From contig NZ_CP031219.1 of assembly GCF_003346775.1 (NCBI RefSeq), positions 1,674,001 to 1,738,000 of the forward strand: DNA of 64,000 bases. Reading direction: 5' to 3'. A model generated the notes under the pieces. It had not been told where the DNA came from. It searched no databases and worked only from the letters and a program-made list of their open reading frames with translations. The position numbers were made by a program, and so were the translations under genes. This document shows, in pieces, positions 1-13,600 of the stretch. Positions within the stretch are counted from its first letter, which is position 1, and each line of letters opens with the position of its first letter. The stretch comes from Malaciobacter mytili LMG 24559 (GTDB lineage: Bacteria > Campylobacterota > Campylobacteria > Campylobacterales > Arcobacteraceae).

Positions 1-751
1 CCAGATTGCTGTAAGCATTTGAGCCTTTTGGCTCTAACTCAATAGATTTTTCATGTAATTTTGCTGCTTTTTTATAATCAAATAATTTATTATAAACATT
101 TCCTAAATTTGTATATGCTCCTGCATTTTTAGGATTTAATTGTATTGCTTTTTCCAAGTTTTGTATTGCTAATTCATAGTTTTTAAGTTTATTATAACAA
201 GCACCAATATTACTATATAGTTCATTGTATTCAGGATCAACTTTTAAAGCTATTTTAAAAATCTCAATAGCTTGCTCATACTTTTTTTGTTTATATAAAA
301 CAACACCTATATTATTAATAGCTTTTGAATAATTTGGATTTACTCTAACAGCCTCTTTATATGCAACTATTGCTTTATTATAATCATTTATTGCCTCATA
401 AACTATACCTAAATTATTATAAGCATTAAAATCTTTTGGATTTAATTTAATAGCATCACTAAAAGCTTTTATAGCATTTTTATAATCTTTTACTTCTTTA
501 AATAGATTTCCTAAATTATTTAAAACAAGTTGGTTTTTACTATTTATTTTTAAAGCTTTTATATATACTTCAAAAGCTTCTTTATATCTTTTTTGAGTTT
601 TTAAAATTACGCCTAAATTACAATAATGTTCAGAGGCATTTGGTTCAAGTTTTAATAACTCTTCATATTTTTGTTGTGCTATTTTAAATTGCTTTTTATT
701 GTATGCTTCAAAAGCTTCATTATTTAAATTTTCAATTAATTTTCTACTCAT
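1..751 (-). CDS. TPR-repeat protein, 3' end outside window
   Basis: About 250 codons are visible from an ATG at 751-749; the frame stays open to the window edge, so the C-terminus is missing. The visible part is a run of roughly seven 34-residue tetratricopeptide repeats, each with a core like Y-N-N-L-G and A-I-x2-A-I-x-L-x-P. Its ATG overlaps the stop codon of the upstream FkbM gene as ATGA, which implies translational coupling. The repeats resemble those of the complete TPR protein at 34312-35886, which carries a C-terminal glycosyltransferase domain. This gene may be a second such enzyme, but the part that would decide it is not visible. TPRs bind protein partners, plausibly the neighbouring adhesin or the methyltransferase (inference). 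Confidence 0.85.
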   Translation of the reverse strand, partial: MSRKLIENLNNEAFEAYNKKQFKIAQQKYEELLKLEPNASEHYCNLGVILKTQKRYKEAFEVYIKALKINSKNQLVLNNLGNLFKEVKDYKNAIKAFSDAIKLNPKDFNAYNNLGIVYEAINDYNKAIVAYKEAVRVNPNYSKAINNIGVVLYKQKKYEQAIEIFKIALKVDPEYNELYSNIGACYNKLKNYELAIQNLEKAIQLNPKNAGAYTNLGNVYNKLFDYKKAAKLHEKSIELEPKGSNAYSNL

Positions 752-1578
752 TTTTTACCTTTTGCCATTGGATGAAAAGATGAATCTGTTATTTCAGTCA
801 TTTTTTCCACATTTATATTAAAATCTTTATGTATGCAAAGCATATTTACTGATACTATATTTTTAAAAATATTATTTTCATTTTTTGCAAAATTGTTTTT
901 ATTAAATAAAGTAGGCAAATGCCAATATAGCCTATATCCAAGAGATTTAACTAATTGTATTAACTCTTTTGAGTTTTCTTGCCTATCATTTTCTATATAT
1001 AAGAAAGGTTTAAATTTTTGTATAATCTCTTTAGAGCCTTCTATAACCTCTTTTTCCATACCTTCTACATCAATTTTTATTAGTTTTAATCTTGAGATTT
1101 TATCTTTAAAACTATCAAGTTTCTCTTTTTTTACGGGTGTTCCAACTTTAAATTTATCTACACTAATACCACCAAAATTTCCCTGTTTTGAATAATCAAT
1201 TTCAGGTATTGCCACATATCCTTCTTCATTAGATAAAGCCATTTGAAAAGTATGCACATTTGTAATACTATTTAATGCTAAATTTGCACATAATGTTTGA
1301 AAAACTACCCTTTGAGGTTCAAAGGCTAAAATAACACCTTTTTGTTTAACTAGCTTTGATAAACTAAGAGTATGAGCTCCAATATTAGCCCCTATTTCAA
1401 TAACAACATCACCTTCTTTACAAATTTGTTCAAAAAGTGCAGTTTCATGATAAGAAAACTCCCCATACTCTTCAATAGATTTTCCTATATAAATATCATT
1501 TTTATTATAAAGTAAATATCCATCTCTTGCTTTAACAACTCTATTAAATTTTTCATTATTTAATATATTTTCTAACAT
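748..1578 (-). CDS. FkbM-family methyltransferase
   Basis: The protein has 276 residues. A Rossmann-type SAM-binding motif is seen at about residues 58-70 (VVIEIGANIGAHT), followed by an acidic strand end (AFEP) near 85-88. The FkbM-family signature IKIDVEGME lies at 167-175. Family members are SAM-dependent O-methyltransferases acting on sugars, polyketides or glycans; the substrate here cannot be read from sequence. The gene lies 81 bp downstream of the giant adhesin gene and is coupled by ATGA to the TPR gene that follows. This suggests a role in modifying a cell-surface glycan or the glycosylated adhesin (inference). The start ATG at 1578 has a weak GGAAAAT-like ribosome site. Length is typical for the family. 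Confidence 0.85.
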   Translation of the reverse strand: MLENILNNEKFNRVVKARDGYLLYNKNDIYIGKSIEEYGEFSYHETALFEQICKEGDVVIEIGANIGAHTLSLSKLVKQKGVILAFEPQRVVFQTLCANLALNSITNVHTFQMALSNEEGYVAIPEIDYSKQGNFGGISVDKFKVGTPVKKEKLDSFKDKISRLKLIKIDVEGMEKEVIEGSKEIIQKFKPFLYIENDRQENSKELIQLVKSLGYRLYWHLPTLFNKNNFAKNENNIFKNIVSVNMLCIHKDFNINVEKMTEITDSSFHPMAKGKK

Positions 1579-1619
1579 ATTTTATTTTCCATTTAAATTA
1601 ATATCTTATTTAATTAACC

Positions 1620-1645
1620 CCAATAACATTATTAAATGCTATTGG
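1620..1645 (-). terminator. Hairpin after the giant adhesin gene
   Basis: A ten-pair stem (CCAATAgCAT against ATGtTATTGG on the minus strand, one G-T pair) closes a 6-base loop 15 bases after the adhesin stop codon. The bases that follow on the transcript are not a T-run, so this is a poor intrinsic terminator. It may instead stabilise the 32 kb mRNA 3' end or attenuate read-through into the methyltransferase gene. Confidence 0.35.
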
Positions 1646-1659
1646 AATTTAGTTCATAA

Positions 1660-4600
1660 TTAGGCATCTATTAAATCAATAGTTAAAGTAGTATCTGCAT
1701 CTAGATTATATACTCCACCATTATCAATAGAATTTGCACTTCCTGAAACAGAAGTATTATGTTCTTGGCTATCAGAAGTTGTAAAACTTAAATTTTCTGC
1801 TTGTGCTTTTGTTAATGATAATTTTAAGTTACCATTTGTACTTCCTAACCACTCTTCAACCATACTAGCAGTAATTTCAAACTCTTTTTCCACATCACTA
1901 CTAAAGGCTGCACCACCATTTAAAGAAGTAATATCTAAATGCTCAATATTTGTAAAGTTTTCTGCTCCACCAAATAGATTATCTAAATCATTAGTTATAG
2001 AAATACCATTTCCTGAAACTTTAACTTTATCACTATTAGCTCCCCCATCTAGATTAAAGCTTCCAATATTACTAAAGTCTAAGGCAAAAGTATCATTTCC
2101 AGCTTCACCATTTATATTTGTAGGTTCATCACCACTTATAGTAATATCATCATCACTACTTGATAAGTTTAGTGTTTCAAAATCATCTAATTTACTAAAA
2201 TCTAAATCACCTGTTATAGAAATAGAACCAAAATTAATTGTATCATTTCCACCTAAATCATTTATAGTTGTAAATTTATTATTAAAGTTTGTAAAATCAG
2301 TAATATCATCAAATAAAATTACATCATTACCATTTGAAAAATTAAGTGTTTCAAAATTTACAATATTTGAAAATGCATCAGAATCAATAGTTCCTGAAGT
2401 TGTAAAATTAAAGCTATCACTTCCAATACTTCCATCAATACTATCTGCATTTGATAAATTAGCAATATCAATATTTACACTATCATTTCCATTAGCTAAA
2501 TTTGCCGTATCATCTCCACCATTTAGATTTAAAATATCATCTCCTGCGCTTCCTTGAATATTTACATTTGAAGCACTATCATTTATAGTAACTACTCCTA
2601 AAGTGCTACTTACATTGCTTAAATCTAAACTTGAATCATTTGCATTAACTACTAAATTTCCATTTCCTGTTACAGTTGTAGTTCCTAAAATCGAGTCATC
2701 TAAACTTAATGTTCCACTACTAATATTTAATTTATCCACATTTGTTAGATTTCCTGTGTATGTTGCTGTTCCTGACCAATCTACATTTATAGTATTAACT
2801 GTTAAGTTTGAGAAATCCATAGTTGTTGCACTATCTAGGTTATTAACTATTAATACTCCACTTCCACTAATAGTATCACCATTTAATAAACTTGCATTTG
2901 CTTGAAGTGTACCATTAACAATAATTGAGTTTGCATTATTTATTGTTGCACTATCAGAAACACTCATTGTTCCACTACTAACTATTAGATTTGATGTACC
3001 TAAGTTTCCAGTAAATGTTGCAGTTCCTGACCAATCAACATTTGCACTATTTCCACTTACTTTTGTTAAGTCCATTGAACTTACTGCTTCAAGATTATTT
3101 ATATTTAATGCAGCATTATTTGTAATAACTGTTGCACTATTTAAAATTAAAGCATCCACATTCATAGTTCCACTACTAATTGTTAAATTATCTACATTTG
3201 ATAAGTTTCCAGTATATGTTAAGGCTGAACTACTTGACCACTCTACATTTAAAGTAGTTGGATTTACATTTGTAAAGTTTGCATTTAACATTAAATCTAA
3301 ATTTGTTACATTTAATGTTCCACTTCCATTTACTATTTTTGAACTAATAATTGAAGCATCAGTTGTAAATACTGTACCATTTCCGATAGTTAAAGTATCT
3401 ACATTATCTAAATTTCCAGTATATGTAACATTTGAGGCTGTTGAAGCATTTACATTTAAACTACTTGCAATATTTGAAAAATCTGCATTTGGTGTAGCAT
3501 CTAAATTTGTAATATTTAAAGCTCCATTTCCTATTACTTCTTTTGAAGTAACTCTTGAAGCATCAATATTTAATATTGCACCACTTACAATATTTGCTTT
3601 AGAATCAGCTAAATTTCCAGTAAATGTTGTATTTGAACTAAATTCAACAGTCTCATTTGCACTATTATCAAGTGTTAAAATTGAACTAAAATCAGTTGAA
3701 CTATTGCTATTTACTTCTATTACTACATTTCCTGAACCATTTACAACTTTTGATATTGCTTGAGCTTCACTTAAAATTAAAGTAGCAGCTGTACCAATAG
3801 TAAAAGTATCAAATAATGTATTATTTCCTAAGTTTTTAGAACTTAAATCTACACTTTGTTTTACATCTAAAGTAACTTTACCACTATTTTTAGTAACTGT
3901 AATATTTGCAAAGTCATGCTCATTTGCATTTGAAGTCGCTTCTACTATTAAATTTGCACTTCCTTGAAGTTCAATATTCATAGTTTTATTATCTAAATCC
4001 ACTGCATTTAAAGTTAAAGTATCTCCATCTTGTACTATGATTTTCTCAAAATTTAAAAGTGTAACATTTGATAGATCTAAATCTCCACTTAAAGTTAAAG
4101 TATCTGTTCCACTTCCTGCATCTAAAGTGTCAAGATTAGAAGTTGAACTTACTATAAAATTATCATTTCCATTTGAAGTTTTAATACTTTCAATATTTGT
4201 TAAAGTATCACTATTTGTTCCATCAGATACACTAATTGGATTTGTTCCATCAATAGTTACTGTTAAAGTAGCTGATGTTGCAGTTGAATAATCAACTAAA
4301 TCATTAGAGTTTCCTCCATCTATATTAATATTATCAATTGAATCATTTTTAAATATATCTGCTTGTGATGAACCTATATATTTTTCAAAATTTGCAAAAG
4401 TATCATTTCCATCACCTGTTGCATTACCATTTGCTATATCAACAGTAACAGAAGCTGCTGCTCCTGAATAACTTAAAGTATCTGTTCCTGTCCCACCAAT
4501 AAGTGAGTTATTTAAAGAGTTCCCCTCAATAGTGTTTGTTCCATTTCCAACTTTTACATGTTCAATTTGAGAAATAACATCATCTCCATTATCTCCACTT

Positions 4601-7600
4601 GATGTTTGAGCTCTTAAATTTACATTTGATGAAGTATTTACTCCTAAATCACTAACTGAGTAGTCTATCCAATCCTCTCCTGTTCCTCCAATAACTTTAT
4701 CATTTCCACTTCCTGCATAAATAGTATCATTTCCACTTCCACCATCAAGTGTATCATCTCCACCATTTCCAGTTAAAATATCATCTCCTGCTCTTCCTTC
4801 AAATACATTTATTTGTGCATTTCCTGTAATTGAATCATTTGAAGAAGTTCCATAGAAACCTTCTATACTTGTTAAACTATCTGTTCCTGCAAGATTTATT
4901 GTAGCGTTTCCTGAAGCATCTAAAGTAACATTTAAAGAGCTTAAAAGTGAACTATAATCAACAATATCAATATTATTTCCTCCATTGATTGCATCATCAC
5001 CATCTCCTAAAGAAGCAATAAATAAATCATTTCCATCTCCACCATTTAGAACATCATTATTAGCACCACCATCAAGTGTATCAGCTCCTCCATCACCATT
5101 TAAAGTATCATTTCCTGCCATACCATAAAGCTTATCATCACTTGCATTTCCACTTAAAGTATTTACTAAACTATTACCATAAATAGTATCATTTGAGTTA
5201 CTTCCAACTACATTTTCAATTGAATCTAAGCTATCAGTACCCTCACCTGTTGCCTGGTTTGCATTAATACCACCTTGAGAAGAAGTTTCAATATTTACTT
5301 TAACTCCACTTGAAGAAGAGCTATAATCAATAGTATCATTACCTACTCCTCCTATTAATCTATCATTTCCAGCTCCTCCAAATAGTGTATCATTATCATC
5401 TCCACCATCTAAAGTATCATTTCCTTCTAAACCATAGATTTTATCATCCCCAGCTAAACCTTTTAAAGTATTTGAATAGCTAGTAGAAGAAGTTCCTTTA
5501 ATAATATCATTTTGTAATGTTCCAATTACATTTTCTATTCCACTTAAAGCTTGATTATATTGTGTTCCATCTACTGTAAATACAGCATTATCTTGAACTT
5601 CTAAGTCAATTGCAGCACCACTCGTAGTTGTTAGTAAAGAAAAATCTATTGTATCTGCATTACCATTTTCACCAAGAATATTATCATCACCTAAAGAGAT
5701 ATAAAAATAATCATCTCCATCTCCACCTGTTAATCTATTTATATCATCATTTCCTAAAAAAGTATCATTGTAGTTTGTTCCAACAACATTTTCGATACCA
5801 TAAACTTGTTCTAAATTTCCATATGAATCAATTAGTCTATTTGAAGCTAAAGTATTATTTCCACCATAAGTTAAAGTATCAGTTGTACTGATATTTACTA
5901 TAACTCCTTGTGTTCCACCTTTAAATTGTAAAGTATCAACATCAAGTCCATCTGCATCATTTCCTGCATCAAGATAATCTGTTCCCTCATCACTAATTAA
6001 AGTATCACTATTTATTCCACCATATAAAGAGTCATTACCAGTTCCACCTTCAAGTGTATCATTTCCAGCATCTCCTCTTAAAGTATCATTGTCAGCTCCA
6101 CCATTTAAATAATCAATATCATTTCCACCTTCAAGAATATCATCTCCTGCATCTCCAAATAATGAGTCTGCACTATCTTGCCCATAAATTCTATCATTTC
6201 CAGTTCCACCATATACTGTATCTAAACCACTTCCAGCATATACAACATCATCTCCACCTTGTGTATAAATAGTATCATTTCCGCCTCTTGAATTAACATT
6301 ATTATTATTTGCATCTAAACTTACAATATCTGCTCTATCTGTTAATTCAAAATCTTCAATATCAGCAACTGAACCATTTTTATAAATATAATCAGTAAAC
6401 CCTCTTCCATCTTTAATTTGATAAAAATCATGTGTTCCATTAGTTAATGTTGCTAAACCATCAATATTTAAAGAAGAGATTACACTACTTTCATTTGCAT
6501 CATTTGTATCCCCATCATTATTTAAATCAACATTTGTAAGGATAATTTTTGCTCCTGTTGAAGAACCAAAATAGTGATAATAATCTAAAATATCAGTACC
6601 ATCTCCACCAATAATTGTATCATTTCCATAATTGGCATCTATTCTATCATTTCCTTCACCCATATCATAAATATCATCACCTTCTCGTCCTAAAACTCTA
6701 TCATTTCCACCATACATTATAAAAATATTATCAGTAGTACTTCCCCATACAGTCTCACTTCTATTTCCATTGTAATCTATAACATTTTCAATATTATAAG
6801 CTTTTGTATCTCCCACATTATTATTTTGTAAATCTATTGTTCCAATAGGAGTATAGTATTCAAAACTTATCCAATCTCCATTTGTATGTGTTCCACCATC
6901 AATATAATCTTGTCCAGCAGAAATATAAAAAGTATCATCTCCACCATTTCCAATTAAAGAGTTTTTAGAAGCATCGCCACCCATAGTATCATCATTATTA
7001 CTTCCTTTAATATTCTCTATTTGAGTAATATAATCAAACTTATTACTATCAGTTGCATCTATAATTTTTGAGTATGTCCCTTCTAAAACTGCATCTAAAG
7101 TATCATCTTGTGTTTCACTAATAGTATCATTTAAGTTTGCAAAAATACCAGTTGATGAACTACTATAATCTGCCCAATCTTCTTCCACGTCATTTCCAGT
7201 TTGATCACCACCAATTAAAATATCTCCATCTAATCCACCAGTAAGTGTATCAATACTCTCTTCACCAAAAGCAACATCACCTGCACCACTTCCAGTAGAG
7301 ATAACATCAGCTCCTGTTCCACCATAAATAGTATCAGTTCCACCTAATCCAAATAAAGTATCAGCTCCACCGTATCCAAAGATTTTATTATTGTTATTAT
7401 CTCCAGTTAAAATATCATTATAATTTAAAGTACCACCAATATTTTCTATATTTGTAATACCATTTTCTGTATTTCCATATCCATCATTTATTACTGTTGA
7501 AGTTGATAAATTTACCTCTACACTATTTTGAGTATAGTAAAAATCAATTAAATCTTCATCTGCCCCACCATCATAAGAATCAATACCTTCTCCACCTCTT

Positions 7601-10600
7601 AAAGTATCATTTCCTAGTCCTCCTAAAAGAGCATCATTTCCTGCTCCTCCAACAAGAATATCATCTCCTAAATATCCATCTAAAGAGTTATCGTTTGCAT
7701 CACCAGTAATTGAGTCTTTATATGCTGTTCCAAAAATATTTTCTATATTTGTAATTGTTGTAGTACCTAAACCACCAGAAACTGTACCACTTTCCATAGT
7801 TGCAGAAATACCTATTCCACTACCAACAGAAGTTTCATCAATTGCTTTGAAACTTAACCAATCTCCTCCACCAGTAGTTGTTGTATTGCTTCCACCATCA
7901 ATAGTATCTCCACCATCAGTTGCAATAATAGTATCATCTCCACTTCCTGCTTTTATTTCATTTGTAGAAGAATCCCCCATTATAGTATCGTTATGATTTG
8001 AACCTATTACTTTTTCAATATTTAAAACATCATCTTGTGTTCCAAATCCATCTTCCATAACTTCATGTACAACAGCATTTTTATTATCATCAATTTTTCC
8101 AAGATATACTTGAACTCCACTATTAGCATCACTAAAGTCAATTGTATCTGTACCATTGTTTCCATTAATTACATCATTCCCAGCTTGACCTTTGATAGTA
8201 TCATCACCTGCTCCACCATCAAGATAATCATCACCAATTCCACCATTTAAAATATCATCATTACTCTCTCCAAAGAAAGTATCATTATAATTTTCTCCCA
8301 CAAGTGCTGTTCCATTAAATCCAGAAATAACATCTGCATAATTAGAACCTTTGATAATTTCAATATGATCAGATAAAACATCATCTCCATCAGTTGAGCT
8401 TGTAATATTTCCATAATCACCATTACCTTCATTTAAAGTAACTGTAATTCCCGAATCAGAAGTTGAGTAATTTAAAGTATCTATTCCTAATCCACCCTCA
8501 AAAGTATCATTTCCAATACCTCCATAAAGAGTATCATCTCCTGCATCACCTTTTAAAGTATCATTTCCTTCATCTCCATATATTCTATCATTGTCAGCTC
8601 CACCAAAAATTATATCTTTTCCAGTTCCACCTTTTAATTCATCATTACCTGCTCCACCATCAATGCTATCATCTCCCTCTCTTGCATTAATAGTATCATT
8701 ACCACTATTTCCTATTAAAATATTACTATTACTATCCCCATAGATTTTATCATCACCTGTTGTTCCAATAACTTTTTCAATACTTACTAATTTATCTTTT
8801 ACAGCAATTCCACCATTTTGATACCCATCATCACTAGCTTCTTGTAATCCTAAATCAACAATTACTGCATTTCCACCATTTGCTAAATCAACATTGCTAT
8901 AATCAATAGTATCAAGACCTTCACCACCTTGAATCTCATCACTTCCTTTTGAAGAGATAAAAGAGTCATCACCTTTATAACCATCAAGGATATTTACTGT
9001 TGTAAAGTTATCATCACCTTTAATAATATCATTATTTTTTGTACCAATAATATTTTCAATTCCATCTAAATTATCAAAAATTGTAGCATCACTTTGAAGC
9101 TGAACTTCACTTGCTGTTCTTGTTAAATCTACATTTATAGCTTTTGAATCTGTTATATAACTATAATCAACTGTATCATTTCCACTATCAGCTAAATTAT
9201 CTCCACCATAAATAGTATCCCCATCTAAACCACCTAAAATAGTATCATTTCCAGCTTCACCCATTAAAATATCAGCTCCACCTGCACCAATAAGAATATC
9301 ATTATCTCCACCGGCTTTAATACTATTTACCTCATCACTACCAACTAAAGTATCTATTAAATTTGAACCATTTATATCTTGAATATCATATAATCTATCA
9401 GTACCCTCACCTGTAGAAGTTTGAGTTGCTAAATTTATATTTGTTTCTTTTGAGAAATTAATAGTTGAAGTAGTATCAGAAAGATTTACTTTAACACCTG
9501 TTGATGAAGTAGAATAATCAACTAAATCTCTATTTGTATCAACACTTGAAATATTTTGTGCATTTCCAAAAATAACATCATCACCTAAACCACCTCTAAA
9601 AGTATCTGCACCTGTTCCACCTACTAAAGTATCACTTCCTGCTCCACCATAAATAGTATCATCTTGCGCTCCACCTTCTAGTTTATTATCACTATCATTA
9701 CCAATAATTGTATCTGCACTATTTGTACCAATAATATTTTCTATACCATCAATATACTCTTTATTTCCAAATCCATCATCTTGAACTCTATATGTAGTGT
9801 TATCTGCTAAAGTTTGACTTCCAGATAAATCTACTTTAATTCCTTGTGTTCCATCAGAATAATCAATAGTATCTGCATTTCCAGAACCACCATCAATATA
9901 ATCAGTTCCTTCTAATCCTTTAAAAGTATCATTATCTCCACCACCAAATAAAGTATTATCTTTTTCATCTCCTGTAATATTATCAGCTCTTTCTGTACCA
10001 ATTACATTTTCAATATTTCTTAAAGTATCTACTTTACTATTTGAAATAGCAGTACCCTCAGCAGCAGTTGCACTATTATTATCAGTATCTAAATCAACCA
10101 CAACACCATAGGCTAAATCAGAGAAATCAGCTGTATCAATATCATCTCCTCCATCAATAACATCTGCACCTTCACCACCTCTTATAGTATCATTACCACT
10201 TCCTGTTGTAATAATATTTGAAGCACTATCAGCATAAATAGTATCATCACCATTTCCAGTAATAATATTTTCTACACCATCTAGGAACTCTTTATTTCCA
10301 AAACCATCATTTTCTACTCTATATGTATCACTACTTCCATCAGTTTGAGATTTTGTCATATCAATAATTACATTTTGATTTCCAACTGAAAAATCAGCAG
10401 TATCAATTCCAGCTCCACCAATAATTCTATCTGCACCTTCTAATCCAGATAAATAATCATCTCCACTTCTTCCTTCAAGTGTATTATCTTGTGCATTTCC
10501 TTTAATATAATCATTTTTATTTGAACCAATAATATTTTCTATATTTGTAATAGTATCTATTCCATATTCATTATGAATTCTTTGGGCAGTTGTAACTGTT

Positions 10601-13600
10601 AGATCAACTTCAATACCACTATATAAATCATTTGAGCTTTCATTTCCTATATATCTAGTATCTCCTGTATCATCATTTATAGCAATAGTACTATAATCTA
10701 AAGTATCGCTAGTTCCATTAGTAGTTGAATCATCTGTATCATCTCCATCAATAATATCATTTCCAGCTCCTGCATAAATATAATCATTTCCAGCTCCACC
10801 TTCTACAACATCATCTCCTGCAAGTTCAGAAATTGTATCATCTCCTGCTAGACCTTTTAAAGTATTATTTTCATCACTTCCTGTAATATTATCTGCTTCA
10901 TTTACTAAATTACTTCCAGTTATATTTTCAATTGATTCAAAAGTATCTGTTCCTATACTAGCACCAACTGCAAAAGAGTTAGAGATATTTGCATTTATTG
11001 ATGAGCTTTCACTACTATAATCAGCAGTATCACTTCCTTCACCACCTTTTAGTTTATCATCATCAGCTCCACCAATTAAGGTATCATCTCCATATCCTCC
11101 AAATAAAGTATCTTCTCCTGCTCCACCATTTAAAATATCATTATTTACCATAGAAGAGCTACTTAAAGAATCATCTCCATAGATTTTATCATTTCCATTT
11201 CCACCAAAAATTGCATCAATACCATCTCCACCATAAATAGTATCAAAACCATCTCCACCAAGTAAACTTTCAACTCCTGTATTTGCTCCACCATCAATTA
11301 CATCATTTCCAAAACTTCCATCAATATAATCAGTTCCATCATTTCCTTTTAAAGTATTATCCCCTAAATCTCCAATTATATTATCATCTTTATTTGTTCC
11401 ATAAATATTTTCAATATTTACAATTGTATGGTTTGTTGTATCACTATTAACAGTTACTGTAGCAATAGTTGAATCATTTAATGTAACAGAAATTCCAGAT
11501 ACCATACTTGTAGTATCTAAAGAGCTATAATCTATTGTATCACTTCCTCTACTACTATCATCTTCATTTCCACCATCAATACTATCTGCTGTAAAATCAA
11601 TATCTACAAAAATATCATTTCCAGAACTACCAAATAATTTATCAGCTCCACTTCCTCCAGTAATAGTATCATTACCAGCTCCACCATCAATATAATCAAT
11701 TCCAGCTTTACCATCTAAAGAATCATTTCCTGCCATACCTAATAAAGTATTAGCATCAGCATTTCCTAAAATAGTATCATTTCCAGCTGTTCCTGTAATA
11801 TTTTCAATATCTTTTACTTTATCATTAGCTGCATTTGTTCCACTAACTGTTACAGTTGCATAATCTTGCGCATCTACTGTATCTAAATCAACTACAATTT
11901 TAGTGGCACCATTTGAGCTATAATCAATAGTATCTCCCCTTACTTCACTACCATTTTGAATACCATTTGAGTTTGTTTCACCTGCATCTATCACATTTGC
12001 AGTATTTAGTTTTGTAATAAAAGTATCATCATAATCTGTACCAACAATATTTTCAATTTCACTAATTGTATCAACTAATATTGTTCCATTTATATTTTTT
12101 GTTGTTGTTTGGGCATTTAAATTAGCTACAATTCCTGCTGTTAAGCTTGCATATGTATAAAAAACGGTATCAATTCCTAATGAACCATTTAGTGAATTTA
12201 CTTGGTCATTTCCTCTAAATGTATCATTACCACTTGTTCCAATAGCATTTTCTATTGAAACAATACTATCAGTTTTAACAATTGCATTTGCATTAGATGA
12301 ATCATAAATATTTGTTGTTTGAGAAGTTAAATCTATATTTGCATAGTATTGAGTATCAATTATTGCACTATAATCTATTGTATCACTATTAGCTCCACCA
12401 TTTATAGTATCGTTTCCATCAAAAGTATTTGTAGTATAAGTAGTTTTAAAAATATCATTTCCAGTTCCACCTGTTAGTGTATCATTTCCTGCTCCACCAT
12501 AAATAATATCATCACCAGCTTCCCCATCTATACTATCATTATCTTCTCCACCAAATAGTGTATCATTATTGTCTCCACCATAAATAGTATCTTCTCCAGC
12601 ATTACCATAAATAGTATCATCTTCACCCATACCTGATAAAATATTTTTTTCACTATTACCATTGATTAAATCTTTTCCTAAGTTAGAACCAATAATATTT
12701 TCTATTCCAAATAATTTATCATTACCTTGGTCAGCACTTGAAGCACTTCCTTCATTATTTCCTTCAGCTAAAGTTACAGTCATACCAGAAATAGCTTGAG
12801 AATAATCTACAGTATCAATTCCACTATCGCCATTTTCATCATCACCATAAATAATATCTACTTTATTATCTGCTTGTTCAAAAGTAATAATATCATCACC
12901 ACTTCCTCCATAAATAGTATCTGCACCTAAACCACCATTTATAGAGTCATTTCCAGCACCTGCATAAATAATATCATCTTCAGACTCACCTAAAATAGTA
13001 TCTTGTCCATCTTCACCATATAAAGTATCTTTTCCTGTTCCACCTTTAAGAATATCATTTCCATCTCCACCATAGATTAAGTCATCTCCTGCTTTACCAT
13101 CTATAATATCATTACCTGAATTTATACTATTAGCACTATCAGCTCCACCATAAAGTTTATCACTTCCATCTTGTCCACTAATAGTATCATTTCCACCCAT
13201 ACCTTGGATTTTATTTAAGTTAAAATCTCCAGTAATATTATCATTAAACTCAGTACCAATTACATATTCAATTTCTGTTAAAGTATGAGTATTTCCACCA
13301 ATATTTACAGTTGCAGTTGTAACCCCATCAAGATTTACAGTAATTCCTTGATCAACCCCTTGATAATTAACTGTATCATAGTTATCTCCACCAATAATTT
13401 CATCACCTGTAGCATCTGCTGTTGAATCAATAATAAAAATATCATCTCCTGCTCCACCATCAAGTTTATCAGCTCCACCTGCACCTTTTAAAGTATCTGC
13501 TCCACCATTTCCAATTAAAGTATTAGAAGCATTGTTTCCAAATATAGTATCACTATTATTTGTTCCTTTAATATTCTCTATACCGTAAACTCTATCTGTA

